Positions 43,443-51,045 of a stretch of 64,000 nt of DNA are shown piece by piece; the stretch's first letter is position 1; every line of letters starts with the position of its first letter. Source of the stretch: an uncultured Geobacteraceae bacterium (GTDB lineage: Bacteria > Desulfobacterota > Desulfuromonadia > Geobacterales > Pseudopelobacteraceae). The position numbers were made by a program, and so were the translations under genes. The stretch is taken from assembly GCA_903939115.1 (NCBI GenBank), contig CAJAFV010000075.1:112101-176100 (forward strand). The letters are read 5' to 3'. Under the pieces are notes generated by a model. It was not told where the DNA came from. It worked only from the letters and a program-made list of their open reading frames with translations, and ran no database searches.

Positions 43443-43476
43443 CCCCACCGGGTGCAGCATAGTGTACTCGGTGGGG
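43443..43476 (+). repeat. Hairpin after the primase gene
   Basis: CCCCACCG (43443-43450) pairs with CGGTGGGG (43469-43476). There is no T-run, so processing or stability control between the primase and the next gene is likelier than termination. Confidence 0.55.
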
Positions 43477-43501
43477 AAACCAATCATTATAGGAGAATAA
43501 T

Positions 43502-43783
43502 ATGAAAACACATACAAGAAGAGAATTACGTAATTGTAATGCCCTTAAAGATTCAGTTCGCTACATTGTGGAAGACAGAATGCCTGACCTGCCGGACTAT
43601 GCGGTGCTGACTGCTGAAAAAATATTAGGCGATTTCGCATGGAGTATGCTCGGTCCTGGAGAGCCAAGCTTGGTAGGAAAATGTTTGAAAGAATTGGTTG
43701 TTGATGATGGTGCCTTGGACTTTGATTTGGTCGAGGGCCTCCACGAGTATCCGCTTCTATACCGGAAGCGAATATCAGCATAG
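43502..43783 (+). CDS. Hypothetical element protein (93 aa)
   Basis: ATG behind ATAGGAGAATAAT. It begins MKTHTRRELRNCNALKDSVRY in pieces, has VLTAEKILGDFAWSMLGPGEPSL and ends LYRKRISA. Mixed alpha-helical, no signal peptide, no family recognised. It lies just downstream of the primase-helicase and may serve in element replication. Confidence 0.6.
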   Translation: MKTHTRRELRNCNALKDSVRYIVEDRMPDLPDYAVLTAEKILGDFAWSMLGPGEPSLVGKCLKELVVDDGALDFDLVEGLHEYPLLYRKRISA

Positions 43784-44181
43784 TAGGCATGTCGCAGGGT
43801 CACCGCTATTCCCGGCGGTGGCACCTGCCGACTTTTTCCGGCGAGTGGCGGACTAAAGCCGGGGAAGGCGGCGAACCCGGTGCTACCTGGATCACCGGCT
43901 TTACCTGCTTTGCCGGGCCGGGTCGCGTGGATTTGGCACATTTCCCGAACCGCCCCTGAGCGGCACTCGCCTCCAACCCTTATCACGGGTATGGGTCAGG
44001 CCGTGTTCGGCACACCAACAGCAATTTTGGAGGCCGCCATTTCCCCCTGCCGCTGCCCCGGCGAAATTTTGGAATGGGCGATCTGATCGAAAAGCAATGA
44101 AAAACAGTCGAGATATATAGAAGGAGAGCACCGAAAGCCCAGAGAGCTTAGTTTTTGAGTCAACATACAAGGAGATACAAA
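43784..44181. other. GC-rich non-coding block 2, ahead of the integrase
   Basis: The GC-rich part spans about 43795-44090; the last 90 bp are AT-richer with the integrase ribosome site AAGGAG. Frames across it are Gly/Pro/Arg-rich with no start signals. It shares a similar core with block 1 (43860-43915 against 39585-39645) and has several stems (for example CCGGCGGTGGC beside CCCGGCGG). Possible structured RNA or excisionase/integrase binding region. Confidence 0.42.
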
Positions 44182-45369
44182 ATGCCAATAGTCACATTAT
44201 CTGCACAATTCGTGAATACAGCTACATGCCCCGAAGGCAAGAGCAAAGAAAATTACTATGACACGGCCATCACGGGATTCATCCTGGAGGTACGGGCCAC
44301 AGGTGGAAAGACGTATGCTCTGAGGTATCGTGACTCACATGATCGGCAGTGCCAACATAAGATTGGTGACGCGAAGTCAATCTCATATGATAAAGCAAAA
44401 ACAGCGGCCCAGCAGATCCGCTCGCAAGTTGTGCTCGGCGGCAATCCATCGGAAGAGCGCCGGGCTAAGCGTCTTGTACCTACTCTAACGGAATTTTTCA
44501 ATGAACGTGCGGTGCCGTTTGCAAAAGGCAGCAAAAAGCGCAGTTTACGGTCGGATGAAAGTATCTTCCGCAATCATCTACAGCCCCGGTTCGGAAATTG
44601 TCACCTCGACGAAATCAGTCATCAGGCAGTATATGAATTTCATCATGGCATGCTGGCCGATGGTTACGCCAAGGCTACGTGCAACAGGGCATTGGTACTT
44701 TTGAAATTATTATACAATCTCGGGCGACGCTGGAAGATACCGGGCGCTGAATCGTCACCTTGTGCTGATGTGCATTATTTTGAAGCTAACAATGCTCGCG
44801 AACGCTTTTTAACGGCTGAAGAAACAATCAGACTGCATGCTGAACTAGAAAAGAGTGTAAATCCACAACTGAAGGATATTATTGCACTTTTACTTCTTAC
44901 GGGGGCGCGCTTGCGAGAATTATTAGATGCTCGTATTAAGGATATTGACACAGTACGCCGAACCTGGACAGTACCCTTGAGTAAGTCAGGAAAGGCACGG
45001 CATATTCCCCTGTCAGATGCCGCGTTGGGGGTGTTAGCGCAACTGCCAAAGTGGGAAAAGTGTCCTTATCTGGTACCGAACCCGAAGACTCTCATGCCAT
45101 ACACTTCGGTGTTTCGTACTTGGAATACTGCACGAAAAAATGCTGGATTGCCGGATGTGAGGATACACGATCTCCGTCACAGCATGGCCAGCAACATGGT
45201 GAACTCAGGGCGCACGATATATGAAGTGGCAAAGGTACTGGGACATGCCCAGATTAAAACAACGACCCGCTACAGTCATTTATCCCAGGATGTCTTGCTT
45301 GCGGCAGTCGATTCCGCCGCCAATGCCACGGGGGTGAGTTGGAGTCAACCCCAAGTCGCCAACGCATAG
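44182..45369 (+). CDS. int: Tyrosine-recombinase integrase
   Basis: 395 residues. An N-terminal DUF4102-like arm-binding region (YYDTAITGFILEVRATGGKTYALRY in pieces), a core-binding SAM-like domain, and a catalytic domain with Arg243 (TGARLREL), the KSGKARHIPL lysine, His329/Arg332 (HDLRHS), His355 (GHAQIKTT) and Tyr364 (TRYSH). The full R-K-H-R-H-Y set is present, so it should be active. ATG 44182 follows AAGGAG; the longer TTG frame at 44155 is weaker. It ends 224 bp before the right direct repeat, the usual place for an integrase beside its attachment site. Confidence 0.93.
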   Translation: MPIVTLSAQFVNTATCPEGKSKENYYDTAITGFILEVRATGGKTYALRYRDSHDRQCQHKIGDAKSISYDKAKTAAQQIRSQVVLGGNPSEERRAKRLVPTLTEFFNERAVPFAKGSKKRSLRSDESIFRNHLQPRFGNCHLDEISHQAVYEFHHGMLADGYAKATCNRALVLLKLLYNLGRRWKIPGAESSPCADVHYFEANNARERFLTAEETIRLHAELEKSVNPQLKDIIALLLLTGARLRELLDARIKDIDTVRRTWTVPLSKSGKARHIPLSDAALGVLAQLPKWEKCPYLVPNPKTLMPYTSVFRTWNTARKNAGLPDVRIHDLRHSMASNMVNSGRTIYEVAKVLGHAQIKTTTRYSHLSQDVLLAAVDSAANATGVSWSQPQVANA

Positions 45370-45593
45370 CGTAACCGGCTGAAACAACTCACTGCCACCC
45401 GCCCAGAAGTCGTGGGTTGGGTGGATAGTGGGTAGATTTTGGTGAGCCAGTTTGGGCAGAGGATTTTGAGCTTTGAAATGCGGGGGACATATACTGCGGG
45501 CACTTGGGTAGTGTGTGGGTCGGACGAAAAAGGAGAACAAAAATTTCTACAACAACCTGAAAACAATCAGATTTTGCCAAGACGTAGCGGGTT

Positions 45594-45684
45594 TCACCTG
45601 TTACAGTTGCGGGACAGCGAGGGATTCACACCCTCTTCCCTTTTACCCGTGCCAGCTACGGCACGGCACCAAAACCGTGTGGTA
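45594..45684. repeat. Right 91-bp direct repeat (truncated cobalamin riboswitch, putative attR core)
   Basis: Exact duplicate of 33635-33725. The B12-box half of the aptamer is absent, so this copy cannot be a working riboswitch. The flanking 45685-45765 includes the same promoter boxes as the left copy. The non-coding stretch 45370-45593 between integrase and repeat shows nothing else I can name. Confidence 0.85.
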
Positions 45685-45701
45685 ATACAATTGTGTTGAG
45701 G

Positions 45702-45730
45702 TTTGTAGCAACAGGCGAGACAAAAGTCAA
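45702..45730 (-). promoter_or_regulatory. Second copy of the cobalamin-riboswitch promoter (probably the original)
   Basis: On the minus strand TTGACT (45725-45730) and TACAAA (45702-45707) are 17 bp apart. Boxes are conserved with 33743-33772 while the spacer differs. Transcription would run through the truncated aptamer and antisense into the 3' end of the integrase. Confidence 0.58.
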
Positions 45731-45768
45731 AGAGAAATTGGCAATACTCTTGTCATGATTGTGAGAAG

Positions 45769-46482
45769 TCAGGATATTATTTTGAAAGGCTCACTGAGGT
45801 GATATCCATAACCATATATACTTTTGAGAGGGCAATCTGTTTCGGACTCAGATGTAGGAAAAAGTTTTGCGCGCAGGCGCTGAACTAAAGCATCAAGCGC
45901 ACGACTGTTTTGCTTATCTGCATTCGGATAGAGTTGGGATTGGAGATATTCCCGACTTGCCATTTGCTGTTGAGACGTTGCCAGAAGTTCGAGAAACTTG
46001 TACTCCACGGAGGTAATACGGCTTATTACATTATTCGGGCTACTGGCGCACCAAGTCAATCTGTTGAGTGTCCAGACCGGCAGAGAATCAGTGGTTTGTG
46101 GTGATCGTTTATTAACCCGCTCTGCCAGACGAGTTACGGCGGCACTGAGCACAAGGCTGGAAATCGGTTTGGTCAGATAGATATCCGCACCCGAATTATA
46201 CCCTTTTAACTGTTCCTCTTCATTATCCCGCCCCGTCAAAATGATGATTCCTGTGTCACTGTTCTTCCGGAGATATTCAGCCAGCACCAGACCGGACTGA
46301 TCAGGTAGACCTACGTCAATAATTGCCACGTCAAAGATGTTCCCGTCCAGAGCCTTATAGAAATCACATCCCGTGGCTACAGCAACAACAGAGTGTTTGC
46401 TGAAGGTAAAAAAATCCCTGAGGCCATTTCTCTGATCATCATCATCTTCGGCAATGATAATACGTAACTTGTCAGGCACCAT
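45769..46482 (-). CDS. Orphan OmpR-type response regulator
   Basis: 237 residues. The receiver domain has RIIIAEDDDDQRNGLRD acidic pocket, phosphoacceptor Asp in VAIIDVGLPDQSG, Thr in IIILTGRD and Lys in YLTKPIS. The C-terminal winged helix (EYKFLELLATSQQQMASREYLQSQLYPN in pieces, RALDALVQRLRAKL, IYGYGYHL) binds DNA. There is no adjacent kinase. Its stop lies four bases from the end of the homology around the right attachment repeat, so it is the first chromosomal gene beyond the element. Confidence 0.88.
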   Translation of the reverse strand: MVPDKLRIIIAEDDDDQRNGLRDFFTFSKHSVVAVATGCDFYKALDGNIFDVAIIDVGLPDQSGLVLAEYLRKNSDTGIIILTGRDNEEEQLKGYNSGADIYLTKPISSLVLSAAVTRLAERVNKRSPQTTDSLPVWTLNRLTWCASSPNNVISRITSVEYKFLELLATSQQQMASREYLQSQLYPNADKQNSRALDALVQRLRAKLFPTSESETDCPLKSIYGYGYHLSEPFKIIS

Positions 46483-46563
46483 CGTTTCGCTCCGAACTTA
46501 TGGTATTCCATGAGTTAAGGGTTATGTGACAAATATCAAGGTTTTAGCCTAGCACCAAAATAA

Positions 46564-46713
46564 GCGTACGGCAAAGAAATATTGGAAGTTTTGAAGGAAA
46601 GAGGGGCTGTTGACCATATTCCTGAATATTCTGTGTGGGTCCCAAGGCAAAACGTTGCAATAGTTCTAAAGGACTTGCAGGAAAGCTTTACACGAGGCCG
46701 CACGTTTTATTGA
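46564..46713 (+). pseudogene. Remnant C-terminus of an unknown gene (copy 1)
   Basis: An open stretch without a good start ends at TGA 46711-46713. Its last ~38 codons (VDHIPEYSVWVPRQNVAIVL in pieces) match those at 51046-51174 in frame, residues and stop position. Conservation of frame suggests both were the end of a real gene upstream of the duplicated module. The family is not recognised. Confidence 0.35.
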
Positions 46714-47059
46714 GCACATTCTCAGCTGCTGTGAATCTGCTATACGGGCTATAACAGTGCAGTCCCTAATGCAGTGCCGTTTTAAGGGTTACTGAAGGAT
46801 ATCCCTTTACCTCAACAGCCATCCCGATCCGTTACAATCCATTACATTTCAGTTGCAATTTGATGTATTCAACTTGTTGATATTGCTTACATATTAGTGA
46901 AAAAACCATATCCCATCGCCAGGCGAGAATCCTTTGATATTTATAACTCACCGAAATATAGTGCTTTGTCGACGGCATTTTTATCCTGTTATGACTTGGC
47001 ACCTTATTCGCAGTAAGTTCAGGCAGATCGCAATAAAAAAAGACACTGAGGAGTGAAAC
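46608..47059 (+). repeat. Duplicated leader, copy 1
   Basis: About 450 bp similar to 51070-51521, including blocks GAATCTGCTATACGGGC, GTTGCAATT, TATTTATAACTC and the sigma-54 promoter. It is the upstream part of a duplicated PEP-CTERM/PilZ module. The rest of 46483-46607 holds nothing else recognisable. Confidence 0.75.
46997..47012 (+). promoter_or_regulatory. Sigma-54 promoter of PEP-CTERM gene 1
   Basis: TGGCAC-CTTAT-TCGCA with GG and GC twelve bases apart, 48 bp before the start codon. One mismatch in the -12 box against the consensus. The likely activator is PrsR, encoded at 60067. Confidence 0.75.
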
Positions 47060-47686
47060 ATGAAAACTTCAACCCGTATCATTCTGACCCTGGCCTCGTT
47101 ACTGGCATTTGCCGGTGCGGCACACGCAACTACTTTTACCGTAGATTCAAGTCTCGAAAAACTTGATAACACTTCAGGGTTGCAGTGGGACGCTACGGCC
47201 ATATCGATTGCAGACTTTATCCTTACAACAGAGAACTCGACAAAAACGTTTACGTACGCACATTTTACAACCTCAGATTTCAGTCTTGATGCTACTGATT
47301 TGGCTGACACTGATACACTCAAGGCTCTCTTAACCATTACACCACCCATATCAGGTGATGTAACATCAAGTACTGCTAAGGTTGATGGCTCGGTAATTCA
47401 TGAACACCGCAATGATGTTGATCATATGATAGTTGATTTCGACAATAACTGGATTTCTGCCTATACTGACCCCGCGAGCGGTCTGCAGTATTCAATTAAA
47501 TTTGATGACCTTGATATCACAGATAATTCTCATGGAAGTGGTTATGATCTGACTGCAACCTTTAGATTAGATCATGAGGGTTCTACTGCTGCCCCAGTTC
47601 CAGAACCTGGCACAATGATGCTTCTCGGTCTCGGCATGGCCGGACTTGCAGTATACGGTAAGCGCAGGATGAACAAAGAAGCATAA
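47060..47686 (+). CDS. PEP-CTERM sorted protein 1
   Basis: 208 residues. A signal peptide (LASLLAFAGAAHA) and a Thr/Asp-rich mature part end in a sorting signal: VPEPGTMMLLGLGMAG then LAVYGKRRMNKEA, that is PEP motif, hydrophobic helix and basic tail. Exosortase would cleave this and attach or export the protein, usually with exopolysaccharide. It shares FTYxxFxTxDF and ITPP blocks with the second PEP-CTERM protein. Ribosome site is TGAGGAG. No enzymatic domain is visible. Confidence 0.92.
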   Translation: MKTSTRIILTLASLLAFAGAAHATTFTVDSSLEKLDNTSGLQWDATAISIADFILTTENSTKTFTYAHFTTSDFSLDATDLADTDTLKALLTITPPISGDVTSSTAKVDGSVIHEHRNDVDHMIVDFDNNWISAYTDPASGLQYSIKFDDLDITDNSHGSGYDLTATFRLDHEGSTAAPVPEPGTMMLLGLGMAGLAVYGKRRMNKEA

Positions 47687-47717
47687 GGTGAAGTGGAATT
47701 GCAGATAGTTTTACTAG

Positions 47718-47743
47718 AAAGGCGTTGCTTCGGTGACGCCTTT
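47718..47743 (+). terminator. UUCG-loop terminator after PEP-CTERM gene 1
   Basis: GGCGTTGC-TTCG-GTGACGCC followed by TTTATTCTT. The same hairpin occurs at 52189-52214, there with a compensating perfect pair. It separates the PEP-CTERM and PilZ genes, so PilZ expression needs read-through or its own promoter. Confidence 0.85.
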
Positions 47744-47812
47744 ATTCTTGGTGTCGAAAAAGCTTACACAGGCATAACGAAGCATAATCTCTGATTTCAA
47801 GAGGGGTCCGTC

Positions 47813-48166
47813 ATGGACAACAGAAATTTCACAAGGGTTAACTATTCCGTTGGGGCCTCTGTCAGGTATGGTAATGAAGTAGTTCTTTGCAATACGGACA
47901 ATTTGAGTATTCACGGAATGTTCCTGAAAACCGATCGTGACATTCCACTTAATATCCCGGTAAATGTTACCGTATATCATTCAAACCAGGTATCTCTGAA
48001 GGTAAATGCAAAAGTGGTCCGGAGAGAAGAGAATGGCGTTGGATTACAGATAAACAACCTGAACGTTAATTCATTCGTTCAGCTACGGAACATAGTCACA
48101 GACAACTGCAGCGACAAAGGGGCGGTAATGCAGGAAACCTTTAAAATGCTTAAATGTATTTACTGA
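47813..48166 (+). CDS. PilZ-domain c-di-GMP receptor, copy 1
   Basis: 117 residues, a single PilZ domain. The N-terminal RNFTR supplies the RxxxR motif and NLSIHG the NxSxxG motif, both needed for c-di-GMP binding. The rest is a beta-barrel (VNVTVYHSNQVSLKVNAKVV in pieces) ending in CSDKGAVMQETFKMLKCIY. It is almost identical to the proteins at 52284 and 61707. AAGAGGGGTC precedes the ATG. Confidence 0.9.
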   Translation: MDNRNFTRVNYSVGASVRYGNEVVLCNTDNLSIHGMFLKTDRDIPLNIPVNVTVYHSNQVSLKVNAKVVRREENGVGLQINNLNVNSFVQLRNIVTDNCSDKGAVMQETFKMLKCIY

Positions 48167-48356
48167 ATTGCTAAAAACGACCCCCTTCAGGGCAGTGTTA
48201 AGCGTCATCAAAAGGTTGCCAATTCCCTGCATCCCCACCTCCAGCCTTTGACTTGAGTTTTTATTCTTTTTTTTCAGCATTCCTTCCTGTTTTTTAATTC
48301 ATTCCATTTTCAACCTGCTATGACCTGAATCGGAATCTTCTTTCCGGAGGTGGTCA

Positions 48357-48746
48357 TTGTCCAAACACTGCGAGTTCTGCGGCAAGTTCTTCATTCCTGA
48401 TCACCGGGTCGGTAATCGCCAGCGTGCCTGTTCACGTCCTAGCTGCAAGGCTGCTCGCAAACAGGCATCCCAGAAAAAATGGGTTTCCGGCGAACCGGGT
48501 TATTTCCATGGTCGCTATCCCTATGTCAAGGAATGGCGCCAGAAACGGCGTGACAAGAAGCTTGATGTGATACAAGACGAGAGACCACCCGCAAAGCCTT
48601 TATTGAAGCTGGTTTTTGTGGTGCCGGTGAATTACGGTACCATGATACAAGACGAGATAACCCTCAAACGCTTTGACAGGACTACGTTTGCAGCCACTGG
48701 ACTTCCCCGGCGGGTGATACAAGACATGATAGCCCGCTCTCCATGA
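48357..48746 (+). CDS. Small zinc-finger-like protein at the left end of the IS21-type element
   Basis: 129 residues from a TTG start behind GGAGGTGG. A Cys-rich start (CEFCGKFF...RQRACSRPSCKAARKQ) is followed by GRYPYVKEWRQKRRDKK and three spaced copies of (V/M)IQDE-type residues encoded by a DNA repeat. Such proteins, as I remember, accompany IS21-like transposases in deltaproteobacteria. Its repeats may be both coding and transposase binding sites. Start and function uncertain. Confidence 0.6.
   Translation: MSKHCEFCGKFFIPDHRVGNRQRACSRPSCKAARKQASQKKWVSGEPGYFHGRYPYVKEWRQKRRDKKLDVIQDERPPAKPLLKLVFVVPVNYGTMIQDEITLKRFDRTTFAATGLPRRVIQDMIARSP
48568..48729 (+). repeat. Three spaced TGATACAAGACGAGA repeats (IS left-end array)
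   Basis: Copies at 48568-48582, 48643-48657 and 48715-48729 (last with two changes), spaced 75 and 72 bp. An inverted copy, GACTTGTATCA, lies at 50893-50903 after istB. IS21 elements carry multiple terminal transposase sites of this kind. Confidence 0.78.
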
Positions 48747-48797
48747 CCGGATATATGCTGGCATCCTCTGCATCTGATTTTATTCACGGAGGTTGCC

Positions 48798-50219
48798 ATG
48801 GTCGATGATGAACTCGCTGCTTTTGTCCTGCAGCGCCACCAAACAGAGAAGCTCTCGATTCGGCAGATATCTGCGTATTGCGGTCTGTGCCGGAAGACCA
48901 TATCGCGCATTATTCGCGATGAAGGCAAAGACCCATCCCGTTATGCCGTTGATACTCTGGTAAAACCGTACTGGCGGCTTATTGAATCATGGTACGCCGA
49001 GTACCCTAAACTCAAGGCAGTGCAGGTTTTTGAGCGCCTCAAAGGTCTGGGGTTTGCAGGCTGTTGTTCAACGGTGGAGCGTGCCACCAGGAAGCTGCGT
49101 ACCAAAAAAACTGTCATGTTCCACGAGCGGGTGCTGCTACCGGCCGAGGAAGCCCAGGTGGATTGGATGGTGCTGACGCTTCCGTGGGGAACCGTCTACG
49201 GTTTCGTCTATATCCTGGCCTGGTCCCGTCTCTTGGTACTTCGCTTCTATCCCCGAATGACTTTCGAGTTCTTTCTGGACGGCCATCTGGAGGCATTCCA
49301 GGAGTGCATGGGGGTTGCCCATGCCCATCGTTATGACAACCTCAAGAGCGTGGTGATCTCACGCAAACCCGTCCTTCGCCTCAATGCCCAGTTTGTCGAT
49401 TTCTCCCGCCATTACAGCTTTGCTATTCACCCCTGCACTCCGTACCGCCCCAATGAGAAAGGGCGGGTTGAGCGGGTAATCCGTGATATCAGGTCGTTTC
49501 TCTACACTCAGCACCCAAAGGATCTGGCTGATCTCAATCGCATGGTTGATCAATGGCAAAGGGTTCGCAACAATACGCCGCACAGCATGACCGGCAGGTC
49601 GCCGTCGGATGCTTCATTCGATGAACCGTTGAAGAAGTTGCCGGCGATTGGATATCCCGCCAAACGCATCGTCGTGGCCTGCGTGTCAAAAACCGGTTTT
49701 GTGGAAGTGGAAACTAATCGCTATTCCGTGCCGTCGCGCTACTCGGGCCGGAGTGTGACTGTTGCCGTCTATCCTTCAATTATCGAGGTAATTGTGAACT
49801 CTCATCCGGTGGCAAGCCATCGGCGCTCGTTTGCAAAGAAACAAACCATCGAGCATCCCACCCACCGTACCGATCTGTTGTTACTTACCCCAGCCTATAA
49901 AGAGAAACGGATTTATCTGCTGATGATTCGGATGAACGCCGATATTGCCCAATTTATCCGGGAAGCAGATCGTGACGGCCATGACACACTGAAGACGGCC
50001 CATACACTGTTCCGATTATTGATCCAGTTTGGGAAGCCGTGTCTGCTGTCGGCAGTCAGAGAAGCAATGGGGCAGAATGCACTACGGCCTGATGTGGTGG
50101 CCGCCATACTGGCAAAACCTGCTTCGTCTCCCGCCTGTCCGGTAACGCCCCATAACGGCAGTCTGCTTGCCATATCCTACGAGGAAAGGAGTCTTGCCGA
50201 TTATGACCCAGCTTTCTGA
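48798..50219 (+). CDS. istA: IS21-family transposase IstA
   Basis: 473 residues. N-terminal helix-turn-helix (LSIRQISAYCGLCRKTISRII in pieces), then an rve/DDE integrase core: AQVDWMVLTLPWG for the first Asp, LEAFQECMGVAHAHRYDNLKSVV for the second, and the third Glu in PNEKGRVERVIRDIRSF. The C-terminal Mu-like beta domain (VEVETNRYSVPSRYSGRSVTV in pieces) follows. Length and motifs are normal for IstA, so it is probably active. ATG after GGAGGTTGCC. Confidence 0.92.
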   Translation: MVDDELAAFVLQRHQTEKLSIRQISAYCGLCRKTISRIIRDEGKDPSRYAVDTLVKPYWRLIESWYAEYPKLKAVQVFERLKGLGFAGCCSTVERATRKLRTKKTVMFHERVLLPAEEAQVDWMVLTLPWGTVYGFVYILAWSRLLVLRFYPRMTFEFFLDGHLEAFQECMGVAHAHRYDNLKSVVISRKPVLRLNAQFVDFSRHYSFAIHPCTPYRPNEKGRVERVIRDIRSFLYTQHPKDLADLNRMVDQWQRVRNNTPHSMTGRSPSDASFDEPLKKLPAIGYPAKRIVVACVSKTGFVEVETNRYSVPSRYSGRSVTVAVYPSIIEVIVNSHPVASHRRSFAKKQTIEHPTHRTDLLLLTPAYKEKRIYLLMIRMNADIAQFIREADRDGHDTLKTAHTLFRLLIQFGKPCLLSAVREAMGQNALRPDVVAAILAKPASSPACPVTPHNGSLLAISYEERSLADYDPAF

Positions 50220-50880
50220 AGTATGGAGCCAGTTTCACCTGCTGTCGGATCAGAAATCATTCTCACCCGATGAGCAAGCCTTTCTTGAACGCTTTCTGGA
50301 AGAGGAAGCGCGTCTCAGGCTGGCAAAAAAGATCGGCTTCCTGCTGGCCCGTTCCGGCATCAAGAGGGTGAAGACTCTGGGTGAATTTGACTGGAAGTTT
50401 AACCCCAAGGTTCCCCGAGAGAAGCTGATGGAGTTCATGGCCCACCCCTGGCTCAAAGAACCGTGCAATCTTGTCATGATCGGCCCAGCAGGAGTGGGCA
50501 AGACTCATCTGGTCCAAGCTCTTTGTCACGATGCCGTGATGAAGGGGCACCAGACCATGTTTCTCTCGCTCTTTGATCTGATGGCACGGATTGCAAAAGC
50601 AAAAAGCCTCTACACAGCCATCGACTTCTACGCCAAGGTGCCGGTGCTCTGTCTGGATGAGGTTGGCTACGCCTTCCCTTCAAAGGATCAGGCCGATGCA
50701 ATCTTCCAGATTATCGCCAAGCGAGCTGAAACAAAAACCACTATTATGACCACCAACCTCGTTCCGTCACAGTGGAACAAAGTCTTTGATGCAACGACCG
50801 CTACCGCCATTCTGGATCGCCTCACAATGAACGGGACGTTCCTGACTATGGAAGGGAGGTCGTATCGAAGCAGGATATGA
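50203..50880 (+). CDS. istB: IS21-family transposition helper ATPase IstB
   Basis: 225 residues. AAA+ ATPase with Walker A MIGPAGVGKTHLVQAL, Walker B VLCLDEVGYAF and sensor TTIMTTNLVPSQWN. The start ATG at 50203 sits behind AAAGGAG inside istA, giving a 17-bp overlap typical of IS21 pairs. The frame upstream to 50167 is rejected because it lies inside istA. Confidence 0.93.
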   Translation: MTQLSEVWSQFHLLSDQKSFSPDEQAFLERFLEEEARLRLAKKIGFLLARSGIKRVKTLGEFDWKFNPKVPREKLMEFMAHPWLKEPCNLVMIGPAGVGKTHLVQALCHDAVMKGHQTMFLSLFDLMARIAKAKSLYTAIDFYAKVPVLCLDEVGYAFPSKDQADAIFQIIAKRAETKTTIMTTNLVPSQWNKVFDATTATAILDRLTMNGTFLTMEGRSYRSRI

Positions 50881-51045
50881 GGCCAGGGGCCTGACTTGTA
50901 TCATCAAAAACAAAATACGGAAAAGGGTCTGGGTGCGTCTTGAATCCCAGGCTCAATGGGTAGCTGCGACTTCAGGCAGGGTACTCGGGGCACTGGTACG
51001 TCAACTGTCCAGAATCAGCCGCCGCCACATGCAGCAAAATGGTAA

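Larger units (their letters stand above)
33635..45684. mobile_element. ~12-kb integrated element in a cobalamin riboswitch
   Basis: Bounded by the 91-bp direct repeats. It contains a tyrosine integrase whose stop is 224 bp from the right repeat, a primase-helicase, an ArdB/KlcA antirestriction protein, small genes of unknown function, a degenerate IS630-like protein and a multiheme cytochrome with its own riboswitch. I see no capsid, portal, tail, relaxase or conjugation genes, so it is a satellite- or P4-like integrative element or a degraded one. The cytochrome could be cargo. Boundaries are inferred from the repeats; the crossover lies somewhere within the 91 bp. Confidence 0.78.
48357..50906 (+). 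mobile_element. IS21-type insertion sequence
   Basis: Small zinc-finger ORF, istA and istB in order, with the repeat array at the left and an inverted repeat TTGTATCATCA at the right end (50896-50906). The exact left end is not certain: the outermost repeat starts near 48563, but the small ORF runs upstream to 48357. The element separates two duplicated PEP-CTERM/PilZ modules and both transposition genes are intact. Confidence 0.75.

Noticed and set aside
43597..43986. Minus-strand Gly/Pro-rich frame in GC-rich block 2
   Set aside because: Composition follows GC-rich DNA; overlaps the supported gene 43502-43783 and has no start signal.
45594..45765. Second functional cobalamin riboswitch
   Set aside because: Only the 5' half is present; the B12-box and the terminator are missing.
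48568..48729. CRISPR array
   Set aside because: Only three short repeats with ~60-bp spacers, no cas genes, and a transposase context with an inverted copy at the other end.
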